From Microdochium bolleyi (taxonomy: Eukaryota; Ascomycota; Sordariomycetes; Xylariales; Microdochiaceae), in assembly GCA_001566295.1 (NCBI GenBank), contig KQ964246.1, positions 2,728,001-2,792,000 on the forward strand: a DNA stretch of 64,000 nucleotides, given 5' to 3'. Position 1 is the first letter of the stretch. Every line of letters begins with the position of its first letter. Shown in pieces: positions 43,063 to 55,043 of the stretch. Below the pieces are notes generated by a model. It had not been told where the DNA came from. It searched no databases and worked only from the letters and a program-made list of their open reading frames with translations. Both the position numbers and the translations under genes were made by a program.

Positions 43063-44858
43063 ATGCCTCACGTTGGGGTTGCGATGGCGCGGAGTCTCCA
43101 GGACGGAGGCTTCGTTGATAGTGTGAGAGGCCTTCTTGCGCGCAGCATGGTCGCGGCACTGGGCGAGCGCCAGTCACTATCAAACAGTGTCTCCAATGGA
43201 GTCTCGGATGTCAAGACGGCATTTTCGAGTTGGGGCAACTGCATGGCAGTGACATACTGCAAGTATGTTCATTCCCCCACCTTTCTTTATATTGGACTTC
43301 CTTAAATGCTAACGATTTTAGGTGGCCGGTTATTGGTGTCATCATCGTCGGATCACTCATCGCAATCTCCATCATCTGGTGCTGTGCAAGATGCTTGTGC
43401 TGCGGTGTATCATGCTGCTGCTCGTGCTTCCAGTGCTTCAAGTGCTGTGGAAACTGCTGCGGCATGTGCGATCCGCCAGGGGGTCGGAAACACAAACATT
43501 TGGACGAGCCCTTTCCCCCACAGCAGTACCCCAATCAGGCATACCATGCCCAGGCGCCAATGGACTACGGGCCACGACCAACGGCACCCCCAGCGCCTAT
43601 GCAGCGAGAGATCCCGCAGTACGCTACTTTTGAGTCGGACAAGAAGGACGCAGACTCGCTCCCGGCCATGCCTACCTGGAATGAGGGTGGTTCGAAGAAA
43701 GTAATGGTCGAGGAAGAACTAGAGATGGAGCCGCTGAAGAAGCCCACCCCCACCGAGACCGTGGCTGCTGTCGGCGCAGGTCGCACGATCTCCCCCAGAC
43801 CTGGTCCGGGTTATGCGTCGCCCGCTGCTGTGAGTCCGTACGGGCCGCCTCAGGGAGGCAGGGCCGGCCAGAATGGCTACATGGGCGCGGCTTCGAGCCC
43901 GTACGCACAGCAGGAGACAGGATACTTCAACAACGGGAACGAGTACGGGCAGCAGCCAGCAGCATACGGCACACACCAAGGCCAGGAGTATGGTGTTGAG
44001 CAGGCGTATGGCGGCGCAGCTGGTGCTATGGCCATGGGCCGACAGCAGCATTCACAGCAAGGCCAAGACATGCACGCATATGGGAACCAGTCCACGAACC
44101 AGGGATATGATCAGCAAGGCTACCCACAGTCGCAAACGCCTCGGCCATATGGAGACGAATATGGTCGAAGCGTGACGCCTGGTGCTATGGCCCGCAGCGG
44201 CACGCCAGGCTCGGCGATGAGAGCCAATGGCTACAATCGGCCGCCGCCGGGGGCCTATGGATATGACGAGCAGGCACGTTTGGGCACCCCGGGTCCCCAG
44301 GGGGCTGCTGGATATCGTTCGTCACCTGGTCCCCAGTACGCAGACGAGTACGACCAGCGGGGTCAGGAACTTGATGGATATGGACGGCCACCACCTCGCC
44401 GGCAGTACACGAGCGATTCGCATGGCCAGTACTCCACCGGCTCGAGTCAGCAGCCGCAGTACGGAGGATCCCACCAACAAGAGCAGCGCCAGCAATACCC
44501 TCAGACTCACGAACAGGGTCACAGCTTCCCGACTGGACCTTCTGGAGGTGGCCATTCTTACGAGTTTGAGGGTTCTACCCAGCAACCAGCAGAGCTGTAC
44601 TCCCCAACAGTAGCCGCGCCACCACGTGGAACCGCTGAGCTGTACTCGCCGGCTCCGATCGCGCCAGGCCGGGCCGCCGAGCTGCGATCCGAGCCTGCCT
44701 CTCCGCTGCAGAACAACGCCGGCTTTGACTTCCAGTCAGGCTACAGCAGATCCTCGCCTGCGCCACAGCCACAGCAAACAACGGGCCCGCCTGCAGGCTC
44801 TGGAGCAGGTTATCCAGGCCAGCGGCAGTACAGGCCGGCTCAGGGCGGAGGCTATTGA
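43063..44858 (+). CDS. Cys-rich membrane protein with Gln/Gly/Tyr/Pro-rich tail
   Basis: Conserved in filamentous fungi but of unknown function; similar proteins have been annotated as fibroin-3 related. Exons are 43063-43262 and 43322-44858, giving 578 residues; the 59-base intron has a TGCTAAC branch site. The N-terminal 67 residues form a small domain (RSLQDGGFVDSVRGLLARSM, SSWGNCMAVTYCK). One transmembrane helix follows at about 68-88 (WPVIGVIIVGSLIAISIIW), then an extraordinary cluster of 15 Cys within about 31 residues that looks suited to palmitoylation or metal binding. The rest, about 450 residues, is disordered and rich in Gln, Gly, Tyr and Pro, with repeated YG and AELYSP units. 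A membrane-anchored scaffold is an inference from layout. There is no signal peptide. Confidence 0.75.
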
Positions 44859-46350
44859 TAGGAGATCTATGAGGTGAACACCCTGGCTTTTGAGATCTTG
44901 TGAAATACAAACATACACATACACATACACACATGAGATACCCCTTATGTACATGTCCAGCTTTTCTATATGGTAGCGGTCGTTCTGGAGTTCATTGAAA
45001 ATAAATTGGAACTGGTCGAAATATCCTTTATGTGCATTGAACTATGTTATTTCGGAATTGATGCCCTGACATACGCCCAGGAGGATATAAGGGGTCCCCT
45101 TTGCCTCCTTTCTCCAAACGGCCCCCAGCGGGACATCATCTCATCCTTCATACCCTTGCCCACTACGTCAAGAGAAAGTGTTGTTTCACAGACCTCCAAA
45201 GCTCAGCGGACACGAGTATCACGTCTCTGGCTTGGGAGATGATGTGACATGTTGGCTTGTATCATCCATGTCCAGCTAACGGTATAAGTCATCTTGATCT
45301 GATATCCCCCGTTGCTCATGAGGTCCTACTGACAATAGCTGCCGATCACACCCGTGTACATGCTCGTGCAGGAGATGGATGGCGTTGCGGCTGTCGAGGG
45401 GAGATTTGTGAACCAGAACAATGACCAGTGTCACCCGGCCACTTTCAAAGGCAGTTCGGGCATCGCCCATTGCTTCGAGAGGGCGTGCTCGTGTCATTCT
45501 ACAACCGCACCCGCAAACTTACATAAGGAGCAGATGGTGAGCATGAGTCCTCTGCCTCTAAGCAGCGCAAAAGGCTTGTTCTGTCAGTTCGGTGCTATCA
45601 AGGCATTTCCGCTGTAGAAAAGTACATCACTCGTTCGACCCTCGAGCTGGTGGGGATGGGCTGTTGTCTTTCTGAAAATGCATATGTCATGAGCGACTGC
45701 GATAACACTGAAGCCAAGCTGCATGAGTACAGTACCGGTGCCCAAACGGTTTAGCAACCAATCGTGCTTAGGTACCCTGACGATCTCGCAATCAGGTGGA
45801 CTGGTGTTGCCGAGAAGAGACATCCAGAGCTAGCCGAAGCTGTTTGGCCGAACAATGCAATACCAAAGACTCCAAACTCGGAGATACGCCAAGGCCGAAG
45901 TTGGAAGTGCTCAGAGTGTGTCACGCGGGTCCGCTGTTTTGCGGGGAAGGCAAGATGACGCGGAGCCCGCGGCTGGTACCACGAGCTTTGCGGCCGGACA
46001 GGCTGACAAGGAAAGTACTCACCGCGATTGCGCTGCCCCCGCCCGCCAGCTGCGGCAGGCCCGGCGGGAGCTGGCAGTGGAGCTGGTTGGTGGAGCTGCC
46101 ACTTTCGCAGCGATGCGATGCAGGCTCAGACGGGGTCAGGCCATGGGTAGGTGCGTTCGTTGCGTGCTTGGCCCGTCGCCTCGCGCTGAATTGCCGGCTC
46201 AGCGGCTGCACGCCTCCTCTCCATCTTCAATCCCCTTCCACCAGCTTCAACCCGTCGCCCATCCGCCATCTCGGCCGTCCCCAGACCAAACGCCAGCCCT
46301 TCCGAAATCACTTCTTTCGAGCCTTCGCACCATCCAGTCTTCATCGAGAT
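44859..46350. other. Intergenic upstream of SF3B6
   Basis: A 1.5 kb spacer. Just after the stop of the previous gene lies a short CACATA-type repeat (44909-44935). Open frames near 45.8-46.5 kb on both strands overlap the SF3B6 first exon and are chance frames. Pyrimidine-rich sequence precedes the SF3B6 ATG. Confidence 0.5.
44909..44935. repeat. ACATAC-type hexamer microsatellite
   Basis: About four imperfect units of ACATAC in the 3' flank of the Cys-rich membrane protein gene. Confidence 0.75.
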
Positions 46351-47184
46351 ATGAGTCGATCCGGCAAAATTGCCCCCGAGCAGTTACCGTACGTTCCCCA
46401 GCAAGAACCTCTCCCACGCAGAGAAGCCTGCAGGAGCGCAGTCACCGGGCTAGGCCACGCGGGCTTTCAATGTTGTCGTGCCGCCAAGACCTTTGACCAG
46501 CGGCCTGGCTTGCGCGCATATCTGTTGCTTCAAACATCTCATGCTAACTTTCTTTTGACAGGATCCTATTCGTCAAGAACCTCAAGTATGTGACCATCCA
46601 CGTCGATCTTGCGCGCGATGCCCCCTTGCCGACACACTGTGGTGGTCTTCCATCTGGCTCGACAGCATCACTACTATTTTTGCGCTTGCCCAAAGTTTGC
46701 GACACATTACTAACGTGTTATATCGACAGCTACGACGTTGACTCTAAGGCGCTTTGGACGCTTTTCGATCCTAACCAGGAGCGCATTGTTCGGTATGTCA
46801 ATTTCCTGCTCAACTCGCTTGTCCCTGGGAACTTGCTCGGCATGATGACCGCTGACACGCTTCTGCCTACAGCCAAATCCGACAGGGTATCTCTGTCGAC
46901 TCCCGCGGTACCGCCTATGTCGTCTTCTGGAATGTAATGGACGCGAAGAACGCGCTCGACAAGCTGAATGGCTTCAACTTCCAAAACCGTTACCTCGTCG
47001 GTAAGTCTTTCCTCCCTCGGTCCACCTTGACTGTGCTTACCACATTGCAACTTGCTGGGCATCTGACTAACACCACGTAGTGCTATGGCACCAGCCAGAG
47101 AAGACCCTCCGGTCAAAAACGGACGAGATCTCCCTGCGCCGGGAACAGTTAGTGCAGCTCAAGCAGCAACATGGTATCGATTGA
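46351..47184 (+). CDS. SF3B6: Splicing factor 3B subunit 6 (p14)
   Basis: The small RRM subunit of the U2 snRNP SF3b complex, which contacts the branch-site adenosine region and binds SF3B1. There are five exons: 46351-46388, 46562-46585, 46730-46792, 46873-47000 and 47081-47184, giving 118 residues. More than half of the gene is intron (173, 144, 80 and 80 bases). The start is MSRSGKIAPEQLPILFVKNL. The RRM has RNP2 ILFVKNL and RNP1 RGTAYVVFW; the latter carries the Tyr that crosslinks to the branch site in the human protein. After the RRM, NRYLVVLWHQPEK and a charged C-terminal helix match the family end. Every junction restores conserved sequence, so the model is firm. This protein is absent from S. 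cerevisiae but usual in filamentous fungi. Confidence 0.95.
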
Positions 47185-48954
47185 CAATCCGACGGGTCTG
47201 TGGACAGACTCCAGTCACATCGCTCTAGCGTTGCGTCTGCAGTCCCGTCGTCTTCCAACACCAGGGGCTCTCGTGTGAGCCCCCGTACTGCTACGATCTC
47301 CATCAAGCACAGCTCAGCCGTGCCGCCCGCCACGGCGCCGAGGCAGATCGCCTCGCCCTCGTCCATGAAGAAGGGCACGTCAAATGATGGCGCGGGATCC
47401 CCGCCACGCAAGGTCACTTTTGACCTAGTCCAAGGGATCCTGCCGCACCGATCCAACAAGCTCGTAATGGCCTAGTCTTACTATCATTACAGCCATGATG
47501 CGCGAGGCTCCGCACAACTCTCGCCCTGCTCTGGCTTGAGCAAACATACTCGACAGGTCTCTCTTTTCGCCCACTGTCGAGGTTCACGACATGCGTGCAT
47601 ATGTTTATTGTTGGCATGTCGACTATTTCTTGTTCTCTTATTTCTTCGACTTGGGGAGCCATGGCCGTATCATGTTCACCGACATGCAGCGTCCGAGGTC
47701 GACCAGAACGGCACTGGCCGCGGGTGTTGTCAGTGCGTTCTGAGACAGAGCTCTCATCAGTCCGGCCTCGCCTTTGCACAGGCTGGTTGATTGATTGTGC
47801 CGCTCCCATAATGGTGCCCTCGGGCGTTTGTGCTATATGGTCTTTTCCAACGACAGCAGTCCCTTATTATCCTGTTTTCTACGTAGGAGAGAAGCCCGGC
47901 CGGGATGGCCCGGGGCAAGAATGCAAACACACCACTCTGGGCAAGATATTCATGTCCGAAGTTGCCAGCAGCATGGTGAGGCTGCAATTTGCGAGTGATC
48001 TGGATAGTGTGCATGCAAGTGACCTCGGACCAGTTGCATGCCGTTGTGCCATGGGTGTTCTGTTGTGGCAGAACATATGTGAAGGTAGTCCGTGTGAAGG
48101 TGCTCCGTACGTACCTAGGACGTGGAAAGCAGGCAGCTCTCGGATGCCAAGGCGGCGGAACAGGGCCGCAGCACGGGAAGGGTTCTAAAACAGGGTGGAC
48201 AGGTGGGCTCCGCCCGGGGCTCTCGAGCTGAGCCGCTGGGCGCTGCGTTCTTCACCGAGAGAAGGCTAAACATGATACTTGCAGGATCCAGCACGCAGAG
48301 GCTGCGCAGTAGAGTTTCCCAGGCTCTGGTCGTGCCAAGGACAAGTACCGTAGTTTGTGTGCTGGTCAGAGGTTGCCTAATGCAGGCAGTCAATACCTAA
48401 GTACCTTCAGGTAAGGTAAGCACAGGTAGCGCTCTGGGCGCGCGGTCGTGAGGATACGGGGGACCCCTGCTCGCCACTGGAGCAATGCCGAGTCGCCGCC
48501 TCTGCGCGTGTCGAATGCCTTCCCCAATCTCGCCAATGTGCAATGGCAAACTTGCATCTGCTCTGCCACTCCGTACAACAGCTTTATCTTGAACAAGCCT
48601 GTGATTCCATCGTCTTGCGACCAGCTCGAATCCGAGGACCGTTGCTGTTGCGCCCTGCAGCGTTATTACTGATCGGCTTCGGCTCGTTCTCGAAACCGCC
48701 CCCGGGTCAGCACATACCTACCCCTGGAGTCTGGAACCACGACAGGGATCGTCACGACGTGAATCCGTCCCGTCCCCTAGAACCTTTCCAAATTCCCATG
48801 CTACGGACTTGCAAACTTGCAACACACGCATCACGCTTCCCGACGACACGCCCGTGGCCTTCTCCGCTCCTTTCCGGCTCTCGACAAGACAGCATGCAGA
48901 GGTAGCTTTCGGGCTATCTTTTCCTGACTGAGACACGCTTCTCCGCCTTTGGAC
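47185..48954. other. Intergenic between SF3B6 and STIMATE-type gene
   Basis: A 1.8 kb spacer. No frame is convincing. It contains an ACCTTCAGGTAAGGTAAG motif at 48403-48420 that resembles one at 28082-28099. The last 250 bases are promoter-like, with many C/T runs before the next ATG. Confidence 0.45.
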
Positions 48955-50374
48955 ATGATGTCAGCCCTCACTGCGGCGCTCGAGGACGCCTCCGCCTCCA
49001 TCACCGCAACCTCCCTCACAGCAGCCACGACAGCGATCGCCGCAGCCATCCTCTCCCAATCCACAGCGGCGACACCGACAGACCCCGCCAGCTCTTCAGC
49101 CATGGGCGCCGACGCCGGCCCCATATCTGCAGCGGCAGCAGCAGCCAGCGGTGGCGGCTCCGGAGATGGCGAGTGCCGCCTGCTCGGGCCCTTTGCGCTC
49201 ATCATCCAGATGGCCCTCGGCGGGCTCGCCCTGCTGGCCCTCGTGTACAAGCGCTACCGCGAGCGGCCCCAGCGGCCCGTCAAGATCTGGTTCTTCGACG
49301 TCTCCAAGCAGGTCGTCGGCTCCATCCTCGTCCACATCGCCAATGTCTTCATGTCCATGCTCACGAGCGGGCGCTTCAGCGTAAAGGTCGCGCCCGTCAC
49401 CGTCCAGACGGCTGCCGCGATGCTCCTGCGCCGTGCTGCCGAGGCCACCGGCAATGACGAGACGTATCTGCCAAACCCGTGCTCGTTCTACCTGCTCAAC
49501 CTGGCTATCGATGTGAGTAACCCCCGACCGCCTTTCCTCGCCTCCGCCTCCCGCAGAAGAACAGTAGTACTAACTTGCTTTTCCTTCCTTTTTTTCCTCT
49601 CCACAGACCACTCTCGGCATCCCGATCCTCCTTGCCCTCCTCAAGGTCACGACCGGCCTCATCGCCCACACGCCCCTCGGCAAGCCCGCCGAGTCGATCC
49701 AGTCCGGCCACTACGGGAGCCCTCCCCGCGTGACGTGGTGGCTGAAGCAGAGCTTCATCTACTTCTGCGGCCTCTTCGGCATGAAGATCTGCGTGCTCCT
49801 CATCTTCCTCATCCTCCCCTGGATCGCGCGCGTCGGCGACTGGGCCCTCGGCTGGACCGAGGGCAATGAGAGGCTCCAGATTGTTTTTGTCATGATGCTC
49901 TTCCCCTTGATCATGAACGCGCTGCAGTACTACATTATCGACAACTTCATCATGGAGAAGGACCGCGAGGGCGGCAGCGGGGTCCACAACAGTGCTGGGC
50001 ACAGGCCGCTGCGCGGCGATGAGCACGACGACGACCCGTTCAGCACCGCGCTCGTGGACAGCGATGACGACGGCGACGACGGGAACGACGACGAGGACAT
50101 GGCGAGCGGGAGCGACCGGAGCAGCAGCAACAGCGTCAAGATGTCGCGGTCGCGATCCAGCCTGCTCAAGAGCAAGCTGTCCGCCGGCACGACAACGACG
50201 ACCACGCAGCTCCGCGGGTCGGCAGCGGCCAAGTCCAGCGGCAGCAACACAGGCAAGAACAAAGGCCAGCATGTACGAGATGAGTACGACCCGGATCTGG
50301 ACGGGCAAACGGTCGTCGGCAGCTCCCAGAGCCGCGATGCCAGGATACAGAAGGGCCTGCTTCCCCACGAGTGA
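48955..50374 (+). CDS. STIMATE-family vacuolar/ER membrane protein
   Basis: Matches the STIMATE/TMEM110 family (yeast YPL162C, vacuolar membrane). The human protein binds STIM1 at ER-plasma membrane contacts; the fungal role is not settled. Exons are 48955-49512 and 49607-50374, giving 441 residues (ATG at 48955, with a second at 48958). After a 70-residue Ala/Ser/Thr-rich head come the membrane segments: CRLLGPFALIIQMALGGLAL, then VVGSILVHIANVFMSMLTS, the family core NPCSFYLLNLAIDTTLGIP spanning the splice junction, FIYFCGLFGMKICVLLIFLI and IVFVMMLFPLIMNALQYYII. The last 130 residues are disordered, acidic then Ser/Lys-rich. The family assignment rests on the NPC...LDTTLG core and the order of segments. 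Confidence 0.88.
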
Positions 50375-51236
50375 TCCTCTTCTCTGCTCCGTCCGCCAGT
50401 CTCCGGGCCCCTACCCAACAAAGGCCCAGTGCGTGGAGAAGAACCAGGCGGGCAGGGAGATGAGCAGAAGAGTGAGCAGTTAAGGTGAAGTGTAGGAAAG
50501 AGTATAGACACACAGCGACATGCCACCTCTACCCTTCCCCGTGTTCAGCTTTTTGTTCCTTTGTTTCCTTTTGCTCTTCCTGGATGGTTGTCAGACAGCA
50601 ATGCATGGTTGGTTCAACGGCCTGGGCAGAACAAAAGGAGGGAGATAGAGAACGGCGCAAGTCCCCATTATTAGCACACACGCACGCATAGCAGTATCTC
50701 TTTTATTCACTTCAGGCGTTCAGGTTTCAGGATATAGTTTCTCTATTGTTCACCATTCTCAGCTCCTCCTCGATGGTCTTCCGCCTGCGTATTGGCCGTC
50801 AGCGCTGCCTTTGTGATTAGTCTAGTTGTCTAGATGATCTGATCTGCGGCATGCTCCGTGAGGTAACAACGTGTCGATTAAGCATCGCTCGAGAAACTTG
50901 AGGAGATAGTGCCAAGGGCCTTTTCATGAAGTGAAGATGAACAGCGATCGGTATGCACGATGTCACCTGGCGAGTGTGATTTTCGTGAAAGGAGGAATCG
51001 CATCAATATGTTGGCATGATGGCTGCAAGTCAAGCTAGATGTTGGTGGCTCTGTTCCTCGAGAACCTAGCAGCTATGTATCTCCTCAGGGCAAATGTCTT
51101 TCGGCCCCTCCGTCGGACATGGTGATGATCAAGTCCAGGGTTTGTTTCCGAAAGTCTCCTCCTCTGTTGTTATCAATCTGTGACATGGTAATTCGCATAG
51201 TCCACCAGGGTTGTCCGGATCGACCATCGATTCGAC
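50375..51236. other. Intergenic between convergent genes
   Basis: An 862-base spacer containing the 3' flanks of the STIMATE-type gene (+) and the SAP-SWIM-RING gene (-). No gene or RNA recognised. Confidence 0.5.
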
Positions 51237-52513
51237 CTATTTCTTGGACTTCTTGCTATTTGTCTTCTTCTCCGCTTTTGCAGCCTCCTTTGCCTTTTTG
51301 GTGGCAGCCTTCTCGGCGGCCTTTGCAGCGGCCTTTGCTTCTTTGGCGGCGGCTTTTTCCGCAACTTTTGCGTCCGCAATTGCCTGATCCTCGATGTTGA
51401 GTGCCTCCTGACCCCAGGGTCCAGGCAATGTCCAGGGCTGCTGACATAGGATGCAAGCCACAGCGTGCTTCGAGTAGCCACTTCGTAGCTCGGTGTACTG
51501 GTTGAAGCATCTCGTGTGGTAAGCCGCACTGCAGTCGAGGCATCGCGTGGTTGTGGCACCGTCACCAAAGTCCTTGAAGCAGATGGGGCAGTCCTCGCCA
51601 GCCAGCTCCTTGCGGTTGACAGCCATTTTGAGCTTGTTCGACGGAGGACCAAGCACAGGCTCGAGCATGACAGCCAGATCCTCTGTGAAGAAGCTCTCCT
51701 GAATGAGGAGAGGTTCCGTAATCTTCAGCACGTGGGCGAGAATGTCTGGAACGCATGTTAGCATAAATGGCGGCACGGTTCTCTGTGATGGAGGCTCTTA
51801 CACAATATGTGCTTGCAGACTCCCTGCCTGTGGTATTTCTGGTGCCATAGGAATCAGAATAGCTGTCAGGAGCCTTCATACCTCTTTAGATATCTTACCG
51901 TAGCTGGGCAGTCGCAAGAGGGCACTTGGTCGATCTTCACACAATAGGGATCGCGGTCACCTGTGCCCTCGGTGGCCACAGTGAAGCTGGCCGCATGCAT
52001 GGAGCCGGTACTCACATCACTCCAGGCCAAGATATACATGCGTTCATTCTTGATTCTGACGGCATTCTTCACGTGGACGGCGGGAGGCTCATCTTGCCAA
52101 GCGCTACGGCGTCGTTCTCCGGTGGCACTCTTGTGCATGCCTACGATGGTAGGTCGTGATGACATGGCAGAGAAGTCGGGTTCCTTGTAGTCAGTCAGGT
52201 ACTGGACGAGTTCAGCCCGCTTGCCACTCTGTGGTATGCCTCGCATGGAACATTGATCTTTGAGCACATTGTAGTCGATGGTCGACCAGTCGATGTCATC
52301 TGGTAGAGGACCGCAGCCTTTGGCCCAGGTGCCCTTGCCCTTCTTTGTCAGACGCTCGTAGCCCTCAGGGTACTTCAATGGCTGAGTCTTCCGCTTCTGC
52401 TTGGGTTTTGGCTTTGCCTTCTCCACGTCAGGCTCCGTGGCAGACAGCGCATCGTCATGGCTGTTGGCCGACATCATGTCTCCGCTCTCGTTGTGGTAAT
52501 CAGCTTCGGACAT
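51237..52513 (-). CDS. SAP-SWIM-RING protein, putative E3 ubiquitin or SUMO ligase
   Basis: Not a named family to me. Minus-strand exons are 52513-51899, 51838-51802 and 51745-51237, giving 386 residues. A basic Lys/Pro region is followed by a SAP-like helix pair (about 95-130: YNVLKDQCSMRGIPQSGKRA) suited to DNA binding. Next is a SWIM zinc finger assembled across both introns: PSCDCPATKYHRQGVCKHIL, giving the C-x-C...C-x-H ligands. A RING finger follows (about 265-325: CPICFKDFGDGATTTRCLDC, YHTRCFNQY, CILCQQPW). The end is an Ala/Lys coiled coil (VAEKAAAKEAKAAAKAAEKA onward). The SWIM motif appears only after removal of the introns of 60 and 56 bases, confirming the model. SWIM+RING occurs in animal ZSWIM2 and MEKK1-type ligases. 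Ligase activity and a nuclear role are inferences. Confidence 0.8.
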
Positions 52514-53204
52514 AATGACAGCCAGTGAGTGTCTCCTGTATCCCTCGTGTTGGATAATGGGACAGAGGACACTGTGAGCTCCAAGTGATGAGCTAATGAC
52601 AACGCGTTGCGACAACGTTGGACAACTTGAGATCTGCGACGAAAGGACGAATGCAGGCAGCGTTCGAGGCGGAGAAGAGTTCTAAAGGATGATTTACACA
52701 ATCCCAACCAGAGAAGGGGGATGGTACACCCCAGCGTTTGCACCTTCCGGTTTCCATGTCCGGTATGATATATCCCGGTGCCTGGCTGGTGGCTCCTGCC
52801 ATGCATCAGCAGTCAAGCCCTTGGCCAGCCACGCACGACGCGGCTCCATTCACAGCTTGCCTGTCCCTAACCTCGCATAGTCAAAAGTTTACGTGGTGTT
52901 GCTTTCGTATAGAGATGTCGGGAACCCTCAGAATGCTGCGTGCATTGCACCTGCACTTGCTGATGGCGAAGCAGGAGTCGCAACAGCCACGTCTCGGAAT
53001 GCGACGGAGGAACGGCCGACACTTGAACCGGCTGGACACCTCCATGCGGTTCTCCTTTCCTTCGAAGGTAGATCAAAGAGTAGTCGTCATGATGGCTGTA
53101 TTTCGCACCCAATAAGCTATCTATTCGGTTCCTGAAATACAATCTCACTCCCAAGTCTGCCTCGAGCCTGACTTATCCCGACGTTGCCCCAGGGGTATCT
53201 TCCA
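52514..53204. other. Intergenic, promoter of SAP-SWIM-RING gene and 3' flank of CCT4
   Basis: A 691-base spacer between two genes on the same strand. It has no supported gene. Confidence 0.5.
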
Positions 53205-55043
53205 TTACCGTGTCAGCGCAATGTCGTCAATTCTGAGAATCATCTTGACAGTCTCGGCTGCCAGCTCAATGGCACTTGTGCTCACGAGCAAAGGCTGAAG
53301 TACGTTCTCCTTGGAGATGTTGGTGTTGACTCCACCGCTCTTGATGCTGACACCGGCACTCTTCTCGCCCATCTCGTGTCGGTGGCGCAGCTCGGTGACG
53401 ACTTTAATGCTGTTCAGACCGGCATTCTCAGCCAGTGTTGTGGGAATCACCTCCATCGCGTCAGCAAAGGCCTTCCAGCAGATGGCCTCCGTGCCTGTCA
53501 GCGAGCGGGCCTGCTTGGAGAGCTGGGCGGCAATCTCAATCTCGGGAGCACCGCCACCAGCAATGAGAGCCTTTTTCTTGACCAAACACCTGATGACACA
53601 CAGAGCATCGTGGAGGGAGCGCTCAGCCTCGTCCAAGATGAGGCTGTTGGCGCCGCGGCAAACCACCGAGACGGTCTTGCCAGTCGACTTGGTGCCGGTC
53701 ACCTTGACCATACGGGCACCGTTCGAGTCCGCCTCCTCAACCAAGTCCGCGTAGCCCAGCTTGTCCTCTGTGAAGGAGTCAATGTCCGCAATGGGCTTGC
53801 AGCCCGTCGACTTGCAGATGAACTCAACTTCGTCACGCTCGATATCCTTGACAGCGAGAATGCCGAGCTTGGCGAGGAAGTGCAGTGAAAGGTCGTTGAC
53901 AGCGTCACGAAGGATGGACTTCTGGATAAAGAGCACTGTGCACTTGGCCTTCTTGATCTTCTTGACCATGTTGAGGAGGTATTGCCGCTCTTCCTTCACA
54001 ATCTTGTCCATTTGACGGTAGTCGTTGACCTGGATTGTGTTCTCCATCTGTTGGCGTGTCAACATACGACTCCATACATGCACCATTACTCGGCCTGGAA
54101 ACTGGGCTGTGGTTGGTTCAACGTGGACTTACATCAGGCTTAGGAGGGCTGAGCTGGAACTGGATAAGACCAATCCGGGCCTTCTCCATACGGACTGGAC
54201 CAGCGGCAGCCTTGATGACAGACTGGTTCAGCACCAGCCCGTCAACCAGCTCGCTGTCTTCTATCGTGCCGCCAACCTTCTTGATGATTCTGATGTTCTT
54301 GAGGTCGACATTGTCCGCAGTCTTGATATCTATCGTCTTGGTCACCGAGTTGACGGCCATGTGTCCGAGAAGGCCAGAGTACTGAGACACAATCTTGGAC
54401 GATAGAGAGGTGTTGGCGGCCTGCAAAAGGGCGGCAGTGTCGGTGAGAGAGACGGGCTGGGACATGTCGTGAAGGACTTGTACGGCGGCGGCGGCGGCGC
54501 GCTGGAAGGACTCGGATATGACGGAGGGGTGAATACCCTTGCCCAGCAGACGTTCGGCGGCGCCGAGGAGAGCACCGCAGATGACGACGACCGATGTTGT
54601 ACCGTCACCAGCTTCGACATCCTGGGCAGCCGAGAGGTTGACCAACATCTTGGCCGTCGGGTGCATGACCGACATGCCCTTGAGCATGGTATTTCCGTCG
54701 TTGGTGATGATTGTCTCTCCCCTTCCAGTCATGATCATCTTGTCCATACCCCGTGGGCCGAGCGACGTTCGAATGGCATCGGCGACGGCTACAAAACGAG
54801 CAAGCTTAGCAAAAGGGGTCTATCGAGGGGTCGTGGAGGTGGGGTCGAGGCATACCTCTGGCGGCGACGATGTTCGAGGATCGGACAGCCATGGGCTTCT
54901 CCTTGTCCTGAAGTGCCAAAGTGGTCAGCGAGCGGCATCTTCACGTTGCCATCCGGCAAGCGGCGGTCTCTATGGGTACAGCATACCCTGAATGTGGCAT
55001 TGCTGCCAGCGCCCGCGCCAGCGGACTGTGTTGCGGCGGCCAT
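53205..55043 (-). CDS. CCT4: T-complex protein 1 subunit delta
   Basis: One of eight subunits of the cytosolic chaperonin TRiC/CCT, which folds actin, tubulin and other proteins by ATP-driven lid closure. Minus-strand exons are 55043-54987, 54907-54856, 54788-54133 and 54047-53205, giving 535 residues. The start MAAATQSAGAGAGSNATFR joins DKEKPMAVRSSNIVAAR and AVADAIRTSLGPRGMDKM, each junction restoring conserved delta-subunit sequence. ATP-site motifs are TITNDG-type TIITNDGNTML, AGDGTTSVVV and, near the C-terminus, the NAGLNSIKVV block. KPDMENTIQVNDYRQMDKI across the last junction is typical of the delta subunit. It starts 726 bases from the divergent RPT1 gene. Confidence 0.96.

Noticed and set aside
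45796..46593. 265-codon + frame overlapping SF3B6
   Set aside because: It runs through the SF3B6 promoter, first exon and intron in another frame; SF3B6 splicing is well supported.
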